This document shows, piece by piece, positions 13,401-25,400 of a DNA stretch of 64,000 nucleotides (positions are counted from its first letter, which is position 1; the number at the start of each line of letters is the position of its first letter). This stretch comes from Serripes groenlandicus (taxonomy: Eukaryota > Mollusca > Bivalvia > Cardiida > Cardiidae). A program made the translations under genes and the position numbers. Where the stretch lies: positions 32,095,677 to 32,159,676 of the forward strand of contig JASEVX010000007.1 in assembly GCA_031761405.1 (NCBI GenBank). Direction: 5' to 3'. The notes below the pieces were generated by a model that did no database searches, was not told the origin of the DNA, and worked only from the letters and a program-made list of their open reading frames with translations.

Positions 13401-16400
13401 GTTGTCTACCGTAGAGTAGTTTGTTCTGAATCAACGACTTGAATGATTAAGTGTTGTCTACCGTAGAGTAGTTTGTTCTGAAACAACGACTTGAATGTTT
13501 AAATGTTGTCTACCGTAGAGTAGTTTGTTCTGAAACAACGACTTGAATGTTTAAATGTTGGCTACCGTAGAGTAGATTGTCTTGAAACAACGACTTGAAT
13601 GTTTAAATGTTGTCTACCGTAGAGTAGTTTGTTCTGAAACAACGACTTGAATGATTAAGTGTTGTCTACCGTAGAGTAGTTTGTTCTGAAACAACGACTT
13701 GAATGTTTAAATGTTGGCTACCGTAGAGTAGATTGTCTTGAAACAACGACTTGAATGTTTAAATGTTGGCTACCGTAGAGTAGTTTGTTCTGAAACAACG
13801 ACTTGAATGTTTAAATGTTGGCTACCGTAGAGTAGTTTGTTCTGAAACAACGACTTGAATGTTTAAATGTTGGCTACCGTAGAGTAGATTGTCTTGAAAC
13901 AACGACTTGAATGTTTAAATGTTGGCTACCGTAGAGTCGATTGTCCTGAAACAACGACTTGAATGTGTAAAATGTGTCTACCGTAGAGTAGTTTGTTCTG
14001 AATCAACGACTTGAATGATTAAGTGTTGTCTACCGTAGAGTAGTTTGTTCTGAAACAACGACTTGAATGTTTAAATGTTGGCTACCGTAGAGTAGATTGT
14101 CTTGAAACAACGACTTGAATGTTTAAATGTTGTCTACCGTAGAGTAGTTTGTTCTGAAACAACGACTTGAATGATTAAGTGTTGTCTACCGTAGATTAGT
14201 TTGTTCTGAAACAACAACTTGAATGTTTAAATGTTGGCTACCGTAGAGTAGATTGTCTTGAAACAACGACTTGAATGTTTAAATGTTGGCTACCGTAGAG
14301 TAGATTGTCCTGAAACAACGACTTGAATGTGTAAATGTTGTCTACCGTAGAGTAGTTTGTTCTGAATCAACGACTTGAATGTGTAAATGTTGTCTACCCT
14401 AGAGTAGTTTATCCTGAAACAACGACTTGAATGTGTAAATGTTGTCTACCGTAGAGTAGTTTGTTCTGAATCAACGACTTGAATGTGTAAAAGTTGTCTA
14501 CCGTAGAGTAGTTTGTTCTGAAACAACGAATTAATTGTTTAAATGGTGTCTACCGTAGAGTAGATTGTCTTGAAACAACGACTTGAATGTGTAAATGTTG
14601 TCTACAGTAGAGTAGTTTGCTCAGAACAACGACTTAAATGTGTAAATGTTGTCTATCGTAGAGTAGTTTGTCCTGAAACAACGACTTGAATGTGTAAAAT
14701 TTGTCTACCGTAGAGTAGTTTGTTCTGAATCAAAGACTTGAATGATTAAGTGTTGTCTACCGTAGAGTAGTTTGTTCTGAAACAACGACTTGAATGTTTA
14801 AATGTTGGCTACCGTAGAGTAGATTGTCTTGAAACAACGACTTGAATGTTTAAATGTTGTCTACCGTAGAGTAGTTTGTTCTGAAACAACGACTTGAATG
14901 TGTAAATGTTGTCTACCGTAGAGTAGTTTGTCCTGAAACAACGACTTAATTGTGTAAATGTTGTCTACCGTAGAGTAGTTTATCCTGAAACAACGACTTG
15001 AATGTGTAAATGTTGTCTACCGTAGAGTAGTTTGTTCTGAAACAACGACTTGAATGTTTAAATGTTGTCTACCGTAGAGTAGTTTGCTCAGAAACAACGA
15101 CTTGAATGTGTAAATGTTGTCTACCGTAGAGTACTTTGTTCTGAAACAACGACTCAATGTGTAAATGTTGTCTACCGTAGAGTAGTTTTTCCTGAAACAA
15201 CGACTTGAATGTGTAAATGTTGTCTACCGTAGAGTAGTTTGTCCTGAAATAACGACTTTAATGTGTAAATGTTGTCTACCGTAGAGTAGTTTGTTCTGAA
15301 ACAACGACTTGAATGTGTAAAAATGTTGTCTACCGTAGAGTAGTTTGTCCTGAAACAACAGGCGTCTGAGTTTGCATTTGACAAACAATGGGGAAAAACA
15401 CACAAACCCTCATTAAGATACTGCAAATAGTCTCTCTATATTGTCCATATGCTATACTAATAATGATCGTTATGTTAATTTGGGATTTCCCGGGCCCGTA
15501 TTCACCAACACGTCTAAATTCGATTTTCGGACTAAATCTAAATTATCTGACTAAATTACGTCGATTTAGATTTGGTCCATATTCACCAACGCGTCTAAAT
15601 TGTAAATCGGACTAAATATTTAGATTTTCGGACTAAATATTTAGTCCGCTTCGGGGCATGCTAAATTAGCCAACTAAATTGGAAAAATGGCAACTGTTTT
15701 GTGCCCATCGCTAGAATATTTCAAATTGACTTTTAATAGGTGTAAAACCAAAATTTGCGGTCGAAAAGGGTTTGTAAGTGAGTCATTTATAGTTGTCTCC
15801 CGTTTCTAGCAGGAAAAAAAAGGACACACTTTTGGCCTGTGTCAAAAATGGAATTTTGAGGTAGCAGACCCTCGCTTATGCTGGATTGTTGATATTTTCG
15901 GGGGAGAAAACGACACTTAGGTGTATTATACTGCCACATAAAGCTTAATAGTTGGATACCAGTGAAGGAGATGTCGGATTACAAACGAACAGTCTCGAGT
16001 TGACGAAAATGATGTGAACTCGTGTCGTGATTAGCATTCAGAAATTCAGGAAACGTATTTCAATGATCATGTAGGATACGAAAGACCGACAAGAGAGACA
16101 ATGTGGGCATGTTTATAATGTTCATACAGTCAACATCAATCCTAAAGCGGCCAATCTTACACTGGTAAGTTTTTCAATGAAACAATCAATGTACAATTCA
16201 ATGGGTGGGGTGATTGTGATTTTATAATCTGTTGCTCTTGATTTGTGTCAAGGGTTAATTTCTTAACACAAACTGACAATCGTTTCACCTGCATTTTATT
16301 TGCATGACTTGAAGAGGACATCATTTAAAATGGAACTGTGTTCATATCAGAGAGTCGAGTGTTTTTGTTTTATGTTTGAGTATTGTTGCAGTAGGATCAA

Positions 16401-19400
16401 TGACTGATGAGTGTTATTTAGTAATCTGATGGTCTCGGCCCATTTTTGTCATCCCATATTCAAACATCGTATCATTGTAGGGACTGTGGTAAGATGTATG
16501 TAATGTCTGTTGTTCGGATATTTTCTATCTTTATCTGAATATTAATAATTAACCCATAGCCTGAGCATGGGTGCTGCATATTCACATATTATATTTATTT
16601 GTGATTTATTCCCAATTTCCTAGTAGTAATGCTCTCAAATGCTAGCTGTTACTGTTTAATATATACTGATATAAAACAAATAGAGCTACATTTCCATTTT
16701 TGTGGAAAGATGCATCTGTCACGAAATGACATGGCGTAGATGGTCAGCAAATACTAGTTCATTAAGAACTCAAAAATCATTGACATTGGCATAATGTGGG
16801 AAAGGATTAAACAGATATATGCTTCTTTTCTTTAACTGTCAATCATTGTATTATAATATTTAAACATGAGCATTTTAAATCGGAATCCAAAAAGTGGACT
16901 AAATTTAAAAGTTTGGTGAATACGAGCCCCGGTCTTGTGTGGGATTCCACGTGTTTTCTCATACGATAACATTACTGTCATTATTAGTATATCATATGGA
17001 CCATATAGAGGCTATTTGTAGTAGTTTAACAAGGTATTGTGGAGTGTGTTTTATTTTTATTTTTTTGACGCCTGTCCTAAAACCTGCTTGGCATGGATTT
17101 ATAACATTAACTGTGTCTGCATGCGTATTTAGTTTTTGTTTTAAAATGCCCGCGAAACGCTTTCCAAAACAACTCAAAGGGGATTTCGTGAGATTGCGAG
17201 TTTCCTTTGTGTTTATTCATAGCAATGATTTGACCAATAGATCAGTTTTCTGTGACAATTCCAGTATCAAATACGACATTAAACATTTTAGCGTACAGGG
17301 TTAACATAACATTTACAAAAGCTTTTAGATGTTCATTTAATATATTATCTATACCTGGAGATCTATTGTATTAGTACAATATTGCAGTTAAAATCTAAGG
17401 CGCCGTAAATGTCAAATAAATTCCAATTAGGAAGCATGTGCTCATGCAAATCATCCCTAATTGACATTTGAAAAGAAACACCATCAATAATTAGTATATT
17501 TTTCATAAACAATGTCATGGACCTATGCGCTCACATTCACAAATGTTCATCAGACGACTTTGAAAATATGTACAATTTCTATAAATGAACTTTTAATGAT
17601 TAAATTGAGATGAAAACATTGTGGCAAAGATCGAAATTTGCTCATCATGAACGATTTCTCCTTTATTCAAAATATTGTCAAATGATGTTTAACAAATGCG
17701 TCACAATACGCCTGTATGTGAGAAAGGTTATTTTCATCTCTACCTACCTTGTGTAGAACGTGTTGGGTCTGTTGATGCGGGATCCTGTAGAAAAAAAGGT
17801 AAAACATATGAGCCGGTCCACGAGAAAGCCAACAGTGTGTACTCTGCGTAAAGTATCGACCCGGGTCAGACTAAGCATGCCATGCGAGCTACTCCGGATA
17901 GACACTTTTCGCCTCCTGTTGATTTTCTGTTTCAGGAATCATTACTCTATACCTCTATCCCTCTGAGACGGAATGTGTCGGTCCGGATTAACCTGAACGG
18001 ACTGCGCAGGCTTATCTGGGTCGTTACATTACACATAGTCCATAATGTTGGTTTTCTCGTGGAACGGCTCGTATGTTATAACTATAAAGGGCATCTTTTC
18101 TAGTCAGCATGTAATAAAAGTCCGGTTTGTTTTTTTATTTTTCCTTATCCACATAGTTATTTGACTAGCAAACACTCATATTTCAAAATGACGCCTTCCC
18201 GGCAGACTTGTTTAGGTTGCGTGCTGTTGCGAACCCGATAGTATAGACAATAGAGACGATGTTTGGTAACACACTCTATGCATCATCACGACAGTGGATT
18301 ATCTTGTCAACAAAAGAAGAGAATGGGAAGATACCCGTATTTTCTGCCGTGGTTATGCGCACGAGTTTGCTATTTTCTTGTTAACCTCTCTTTTAAAAGT
18401 CTTCACATTCAATGTTTTCATGAACAAAGTCCTTATTCTTAAACCGCCTCTGTGCCGTAGTGGTAGAGCATCCGCCTCACGGATTTGGTAGGTCACGGGT
18501 TCGATCACGGTCGGGTCAAACATATACAAATGGTAATAGAGGCGCTTTCCCTCCTTGGCGTTCAAGGTTATGGGGTAAGTATTAAGACTGATTCTCTAAT
18601 GTCCTTGGCGTTCAGGGTTGTGGGGTAAGTATTAAGACTGATTCTCTAATGTCCTTGGCATTCAGGGTTGTGGGGTAAGTATTAAGACTGATTCTCTAAT
18701 GTCCTTGGCGTTCAGGGTAGTGGGGTAAGTATTAAGACTGATTCTCTAATGTCCTTGGCGTTCAGGGTTGTAGAGTAAGTATTAAGACTGATTATCTAAT
18801 GTCCTTGGCGTTCAGGGTTGTGGGGTAAGTATTACGACTGATTCTCTAATGTCCTTGGCGTTCAGGGATGTGGGGTAAGTATTAAGACTGATTCTCTAAT
18901 GTCCTTGGCGTTCAGGGTTGTGGGGTAAGTATTACGACTGATTCTCTAATGTCCTTGGCGTTCAGGGTTGTGGGGTGAGTATTACGACTGATTCTCTAAT
19001 GTCCTTGGCGTTCAGGGTTGTGGGGTAAGTATTACGACTGATTCTATAATGTCCTTGGCGTTCAGGGTTGTGGGGTAAGTATTAAGACTGATTCTCTAAT
19101 GTCCTTGGCGTTCAGGGTTGTGGGGTAAGTATTACGACTGATTCTCTAATGTCCTTGGCGTTCAGGGTTGTGGGGTAAGTATTACGACTGATTCTCTAAT
19201 GTTCTTGGCGTTCAGGGTTGTTGGGTAAGTATTACGACTGATTCTCTAATGTCCTTGGCGTTCAGGGTTGTGGGGTAAGTATTACGACTGATTCTCTAAT
19301 GTCCTTGGCGTTCAGGGTTGTAGGGTAGGTATTAAGACTGATTCTCTAATGTCCTTGGCGTTCAGGGTTGTAGGGTAGGTATTAAGACTGATTCTCTAAT

Positions 19401-22400
19401 GTCCTTGGCGTTCAGGGTTGTGGAGTAAGTAGTACGACTGATTATCTAATGTCCTTGGCGTTCAGGGTTGTGGGGTGAGTATTACGACTGATTCTCTAAT
19501 GTCCTTGGCGTTCAGGGTTGTGGGGTAAGTATTACGACTGATTCTCTAATGTCCCTGGCGTTCAGTGTTGTGGGGTAAGTATTAAGACTGATTCTCTAAT
19601 GTCCCTGGCGTTCAGGGTTGTAAAGTAAGTATTAAGACTGATTCTCTAATGTCCCTGGCGTTCAAGGTTGTGGGGTAAGTATTACAACTAATTCTCTAAT
19701 GTCCTTGGTATTCAGGGTTGTGGGGTAAGTATTACGACTGATTCTCTAATGTCCCTGGCGTTCAGGGTTTTGGGGTGAGTATAACGACTGATTCTCTAAT
19801 GTCCCTGGCGTTCAGGGTTGTGGGGTGAGTATTAAGACTGATTCTCTAATGAACTTGGTGTTCAGGGTTGTACAGTAAGTATTAAGACTGATTATCTAAT
19901 GTCCTTGGCGTTCAGGGTTGTGGGGTTAGTATTACGACTGATTCTCTAATGTCCTTGGCGTTCAGGGTTGTGGGGTTAGTATTACGACTGATTATCTAAT
20001 GACCTTGGAGTTCAGGGTTGTGGGGTGAGTATTACGACTGATTCTCTAATGTCCTTGGCGTTCAGGGTTGTGGGGTAAGTATTACGACTGATTCTATAAT
20101 GTCCTTGGCGTTCAGGGTTGTAGAGTAAGTATTAAGACTGATTCTCTAATGAACTTGGCGTTCAGGGTTGTGGGGTAAGTATTAAGACTGATTCTCTAAT
20201 GTCCTTGGCGTTCAGGGTTGTGGGGTTAGTATTAAGACTGATTCTCTAATGTCCTTGGTGTTCAGGGTTGTGGGGTTAGTATTAAGACTGATTATCTAAT
20301 GTCCTTGGCGTTCAAGGTTGTGGGGTAAGTATTACAACTGATTCTCTAATGTCCTTGGCGTTCAGGGTTGTAGAGTAAGTATTACGACTGATTCTCTAAT
20401 GTCCTTGGTGTTCAGGGTTGTGGGGTAATTATTAACACTGATTATCTAATGTCCTTGGCGTTCAGGGTTGTGGGGTAAGTATTAAGACTGATTCTCTAAT
20501 GTCCCTGGCGTTCAGGGTTGTGGGGTAAGTATTACGACTGATTCTCTAATGTCCTTGGCGTTCAGGGTTGTGGGGTGAGTATTAAGTCTGATTCTCTAAT
20601 GTCCTTGGCGTTCAGGGTTGTGGGGTGAGTATTAAGACTGATTCTCTAATGTCCCTGCCGTTCAAGGTTGTGGGGTAAGTATTAAGACTGATTCTCTAAT
20701 GTCTTTGGCGTTCAAGGATGTTGGGTAAGTATTACAACTGATTCTCTAATGACTTTATCGTTCAAGGTTGTGGGGTAAGTATTACAACTGATTCTCTAAT
20801 GTCTTTGGCGTTCAAGGTTGTGGGGTAAGTATTAAGACTGATTCTCTAATGTCCTTGGTGTTCAGGGTTGTGGGGTAAGTATTACGACTGATTATCTAAT
20901 GTCCTTGGCGTTCAGGGTTGTGGGGTAGGTATTACGTCTGATTATCTAATGTCCTTGGTGTTCAGGGTTGTGGGGTAAGTATTACGACTTATTCTTTAAT
21001 GTCCTTGGTGTTCAGGTTGTGGGGTAAGTATTAAGACTGATTCTCTAATGTCCTTGGCGTTCAGGGTTGTGGGGTAGGTATTACGACTGATTCTCTAATG
21101 ACCTTGGCGTTCAGGGTTGTGGAGTAAGTATTACGACTGATTATCTAATGTCCTTGGTGTTCAGGGTTGTGGGGTAAGTATTACGACTTATTCTTTAATG
21201 TCCTTGGTGTTCAGGGTTGTGGGGTAAGTATTACGACTGATTCTCTAATGTCCTTGGCGTTCAGGGTTGTGGGGTAGGTATTACGACTGATTCTCTAATG
21301 TCCTTGGCGTTCAGGGTTTTGGGGTGAGTATTACGACTGATTCTCTAATGTCCTTGGCGTTCAAGGTTGTGGGGTAAGTATTAAGACTGATTCTCTAATG
21401 TCCTTGGCGTTCAGGGTTGTGGGGTAAGTATTACTACTGATTCTCTAATGTCCTTGGCGTTCAGGGTTGTGGGGTAAGTATTAAGACTGATTCTCTAATG
21501 TCCTTGGCGTCCAGGGTTGTGGGGTAAGTATTAAGACTGATTCTCCAATGTCCTTGGCGTTCAGGGTTGTGGGGTAAGTATTTAGACTGATTCTCTAATG
21601 TCCTTGGCGTTCAGGGTTGTGGGGTAAGTATTACGACTGATTCTCTAATGCCATTGGCGTTCAGGGTTGTGGGGTAAGTATTAAGACTGATTCTTTAATG
21701 TCCTTGGCGTTCAGGGTTGTGGGGTAAGTATTAAGACTGATTCTCTAATGTCCTTGGCGTTCAGGGTTGTGGGGTAAGTATTACGACTGATTCTCTAATG
21801 TCCTTGGCGTTCAGGGTTGTGGGGTAAGTATTACGACTGATTCTCTAATGTCCTTGGCGTTCAAGGTTGTGGGGTAAGTATTACAACTGATTCTCTAATG
21901 TCTTTGGCGTTCAAGGTTGTGGGGTAAGTATTACAACTGATTCTCTAATGTCTTTGGCGTTCAAGGTTGTGGGGTAAGTATTACAACTGATTCTCTAATG
22001 TCCTTGGCGTTTAAGGTTGTTGGGTAAGTATTAAGACTGATTCTCTAATGTCTTTGGCGTTCAAGGTTGTGGGGTAAGTATTACAACTGATTCTCTAATG
22101 TCTTTGGTGTTCAGGGTTGTGGGGTAAGTATTACGACTGATTCTCTAATGTCCTTGGCGTTCAAGGTTGTGGGGTAAGTATTACAACTGATTCTCTAATG
22201 TCTTTGGCGTTCAAGGTTGTGGGGTAAGTATTACAACTGATTCTCTAATGTCTTTGGCGTTCAAGGTTGTGGGGTAAGTATTACAACTGATTCTCTAATG
22301 TCTTTGGCGTTCAGGGTTGTGGGGTAAGTATTAAGACTGATTCTCTAATGTCCTTGGCGTTCAAGGTTGTGGGGTAAGTATTAAGACTGATTCTCTAATG

Positions 22401-25400
22401 TCCTTGGCTTTCAAGGTTGTGGGGTAAGTATTAAGACTGATTCTCTAATGTCCTTGGCGTTCAGGGTTGTGGGGTAAGTATTACGACTGATTCTCTAATG
22501 ACCTTGGCGTTCAGGGTTGTGGTGTAAGTATTAAGACTGATTCTCTAATGTCCTTGGCGTTCATAGTTGTTTGGTAAGTATTAAGACTGATTCTCTAATG
22601 TCCTTGGCGTTCAGGGTTGTTGGGTTAGTATTACGACTGTTCTCTAATGTCATTGGCGTTCAGGGTTGTGGGGTAAGTATTAAGACTGATTCTCTAATGG
22701 CCTTGGCGTTCATAGTTGTTGGGTTAGTATTAAGACTGATTCTCTAATGTCCTTGGCGTTCAGGGTTGTGGGGTAAGTATTAAGACTGATTCTCTAATGT
22801 CAAGACAAAATGATCAGTAGTACTGGTAGCTTACCCACGCAACGCCGTGATATAACTGCAAAGAACTGTTGAAATCGACGTATAACACCATACAAACAAA
22901 CACACTCCTTTATTGGCATGTTTCAATTAAATTGAGGTGTCCCGGATGCCATTTGATGAGCTTGTCGATCGCCCGATTGATTATTCCGTTTCATATATTT
23001 AATTATGCCTAAATATTTGCCTTGCATGAAAAAAAAAAAAGCGGTACTCATCAATCATTTTATTAACGGGGCTGTATCGCGATTTAAGGGTCACTATTTT
23101 TAATTTACTGATTTGGGTTAATCGCCGTTGTCAACAAAGTTCCATTCATATCACGACGACCAGTGTGTTTCTTTCTTACCCACACCACTCCAAACAACAG
23201 TCTTTCTAAGCACATATACTGTTAGCTCATTTGTGGATGACGAATGACGCGTGTCACATTGATTTTTGCCAAGAATGGAACAAATGTTTGAGCTCGGGTT
23301 CGAACTTACAACCTCTGGATTGACAGCCCGTGTCGCAATAAATTTTGCCAAACATCGGAAAGAACATCGTAAAGAACATCGGAAAGAATGCACAAAATAA
23401 ACAATGTATTGACATAATGATATTTTCCAACATCATATTTTTGCAAATAAAAACACTTTCGCAATTCTTTTAAGAAACATTTTGATATTAGTACTTTTAG
23501 TATATTAGGTTTTCAGATAACAAATGTTACGATGTTACTGAGACACCAGTGTTACAGCATCAGCCTTCATGCCAAAGGTTCAGACAAAAGAACAAAATGC
23601 ACGAAGTCTCCAGAATAGATCGATTTCTCGAAACCTTTCATCATCGGCCATCGGTGTTCAAATTTATATAGCAAACTACACGCTGACCTGGAATACAGAG
23701 CTCGTCCATCACTTTTTGAATTTTTACACAGTAACTTTTGTCGAATGTCGGAAAGAATGTTAGCCGAGCGGAGGTTCTAACTCACAACCACTGGATTGAC
23801 AGCACGCGACGCTACCGACTGAGCTTAAGCTGAAACCCATATTAATTATTGAAAAGAGGGAGAATATCAATCAAATTGCTAAATAAAATACCGATGGCCG
23901 AGTTCGATATTCCAGGTCGGTGTTCAGTTTGCTATGTAATTTCGAACACCAATGACCGAGCTGGGTCTTCAATGTCTGCACTCAAATTGCTATATAATTT
24001 CGAAAGGCGATGGCCGAGCTTGGTCTTCCATGTTGGGGTTCAGTTTGCTGTATAAATTCGAACACCGATGGCCGACCTCGGTATTCCAGGTCAGCGTTAA
24101 AATGTCTATATAAATTCGAATGTTGATGGCGAAGCTCGGTATTCCACGTCATTGTTCAATTTGCTATATACATTCGAACACCGATGGCTAAGCTCGATGT
24201 TCAAGGACGGGTTTCAAATTGCTAGCCATGCCCTGGTAGCGTTTGTGAGTTTGAAACCCAACTCGGCTAACATTCTTTCCGACGTTAGACAATAGTCACT
24301 GTGACAATTGTCATTCGCCTTCCACCAATGGAATATCAGTCTATGTGGAAAAGTAGCCTGTTCCTTGACAAGTCTACTGTGTTGAGAAATGGTGTGAGAA
24401 CATACACGAAAAACATGAATATGTGAACTGGCCACAATGATATGATGGACAAATTGTTGACAACGGCGTTAAACCCCAATCAATCAATTAATCAATTAAA
24501 TTGCTAAATAAATTCGAACAACGATATCCAAGCTCAGTATTCCAGGTCGGCGTCCAGTTTGCTATATAAATTTGAAAACCCATGACCGACATCGGACCTC
24601 AATGTAAGCATTCAAAAAAATATATTACCGATGGCCGAGTTCTGTCTTTCATGTCGGCGCTCATTTTGCTGTATAAATTGAATACCGGTTTCCGATGACC
24701 GATCCAATAGTTCTTACATAAATCCGCCAAATGATTGAGTCCCGGCAATGGTTTCCCATATTCATGCAATTTAAATATTAAAGCTTGATTTTTATATCAT
24801 CTATTTAAAAGGGTTTTTTTTTTATGATTTTTAAAACTTCGACCATTTAGAGAATCTATAACTATTGTTAAATGTTTTGCTTAATTCAAATTTACGCTTA
24901 TTGCGCATAGTTTGTCCTCTCCGGTGGTTTTTATGATCGAGGAAAATAAAAATGTACAACCACGCCATTTAGTTTCGATTCAAAATTCAATCGTGGGCAG
25001 AATGATACCCTAATATGATGTTATTGACATTATACTGGGAACTACATTTAGAATAAAGAGTATGATAAAAGGTCGGTAAGAAAAAGTAGAAAAAGAAGAA
25101 GAAGGAGAAGAAGAAGAAGAAGAAGAAGAAGAAGAAGAAGAAGAAGAAGAAGAAGAAGAAGAAGAAGAAGAAGAAGAAGAAGAAGAAGAAGAAGAAGAAG
25201 AAGAAGAAGAAGAAGAAGAAGAAGAAGAAGAAGAAGAAAAAGAAGAAGAAGAAAAAGAAGAAGAAGAAGAAGAAGAAGAAGAAGAAGAAGAAGAAGAAGA
25301 AGAAGAAGAGAAGAAGAAAAAAAAGAAGAAAGAAAAAAAGAAGAAGAAGAAGAAGAAGAAGAAGAAGAAGAAGAAGAAGAAGAAGAAGAAGAAGAAGAAG

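Noticed and set aside
16939..17304. Plus-strand gene conserved at 45925-46209 (words KRFPKQLK, HSNDLTNRSVFC)
   Set aside because: Both copies are open, but several of the differences noted by eye change the amino acid, there is no domain, and the region is intronic on the other strand. Conservation is that of the segmental duplication.
17760..18103. Frames beginning MSRSTRKPT or similar at several places
   Set aside because: They recur wherever an M2 MITE end occurs and have no independent support.
18551..22800. CRISPR array
   Set aside because: Units are contiguous with no unique spacers and the context is eukaryotic; it is a minisatellite.
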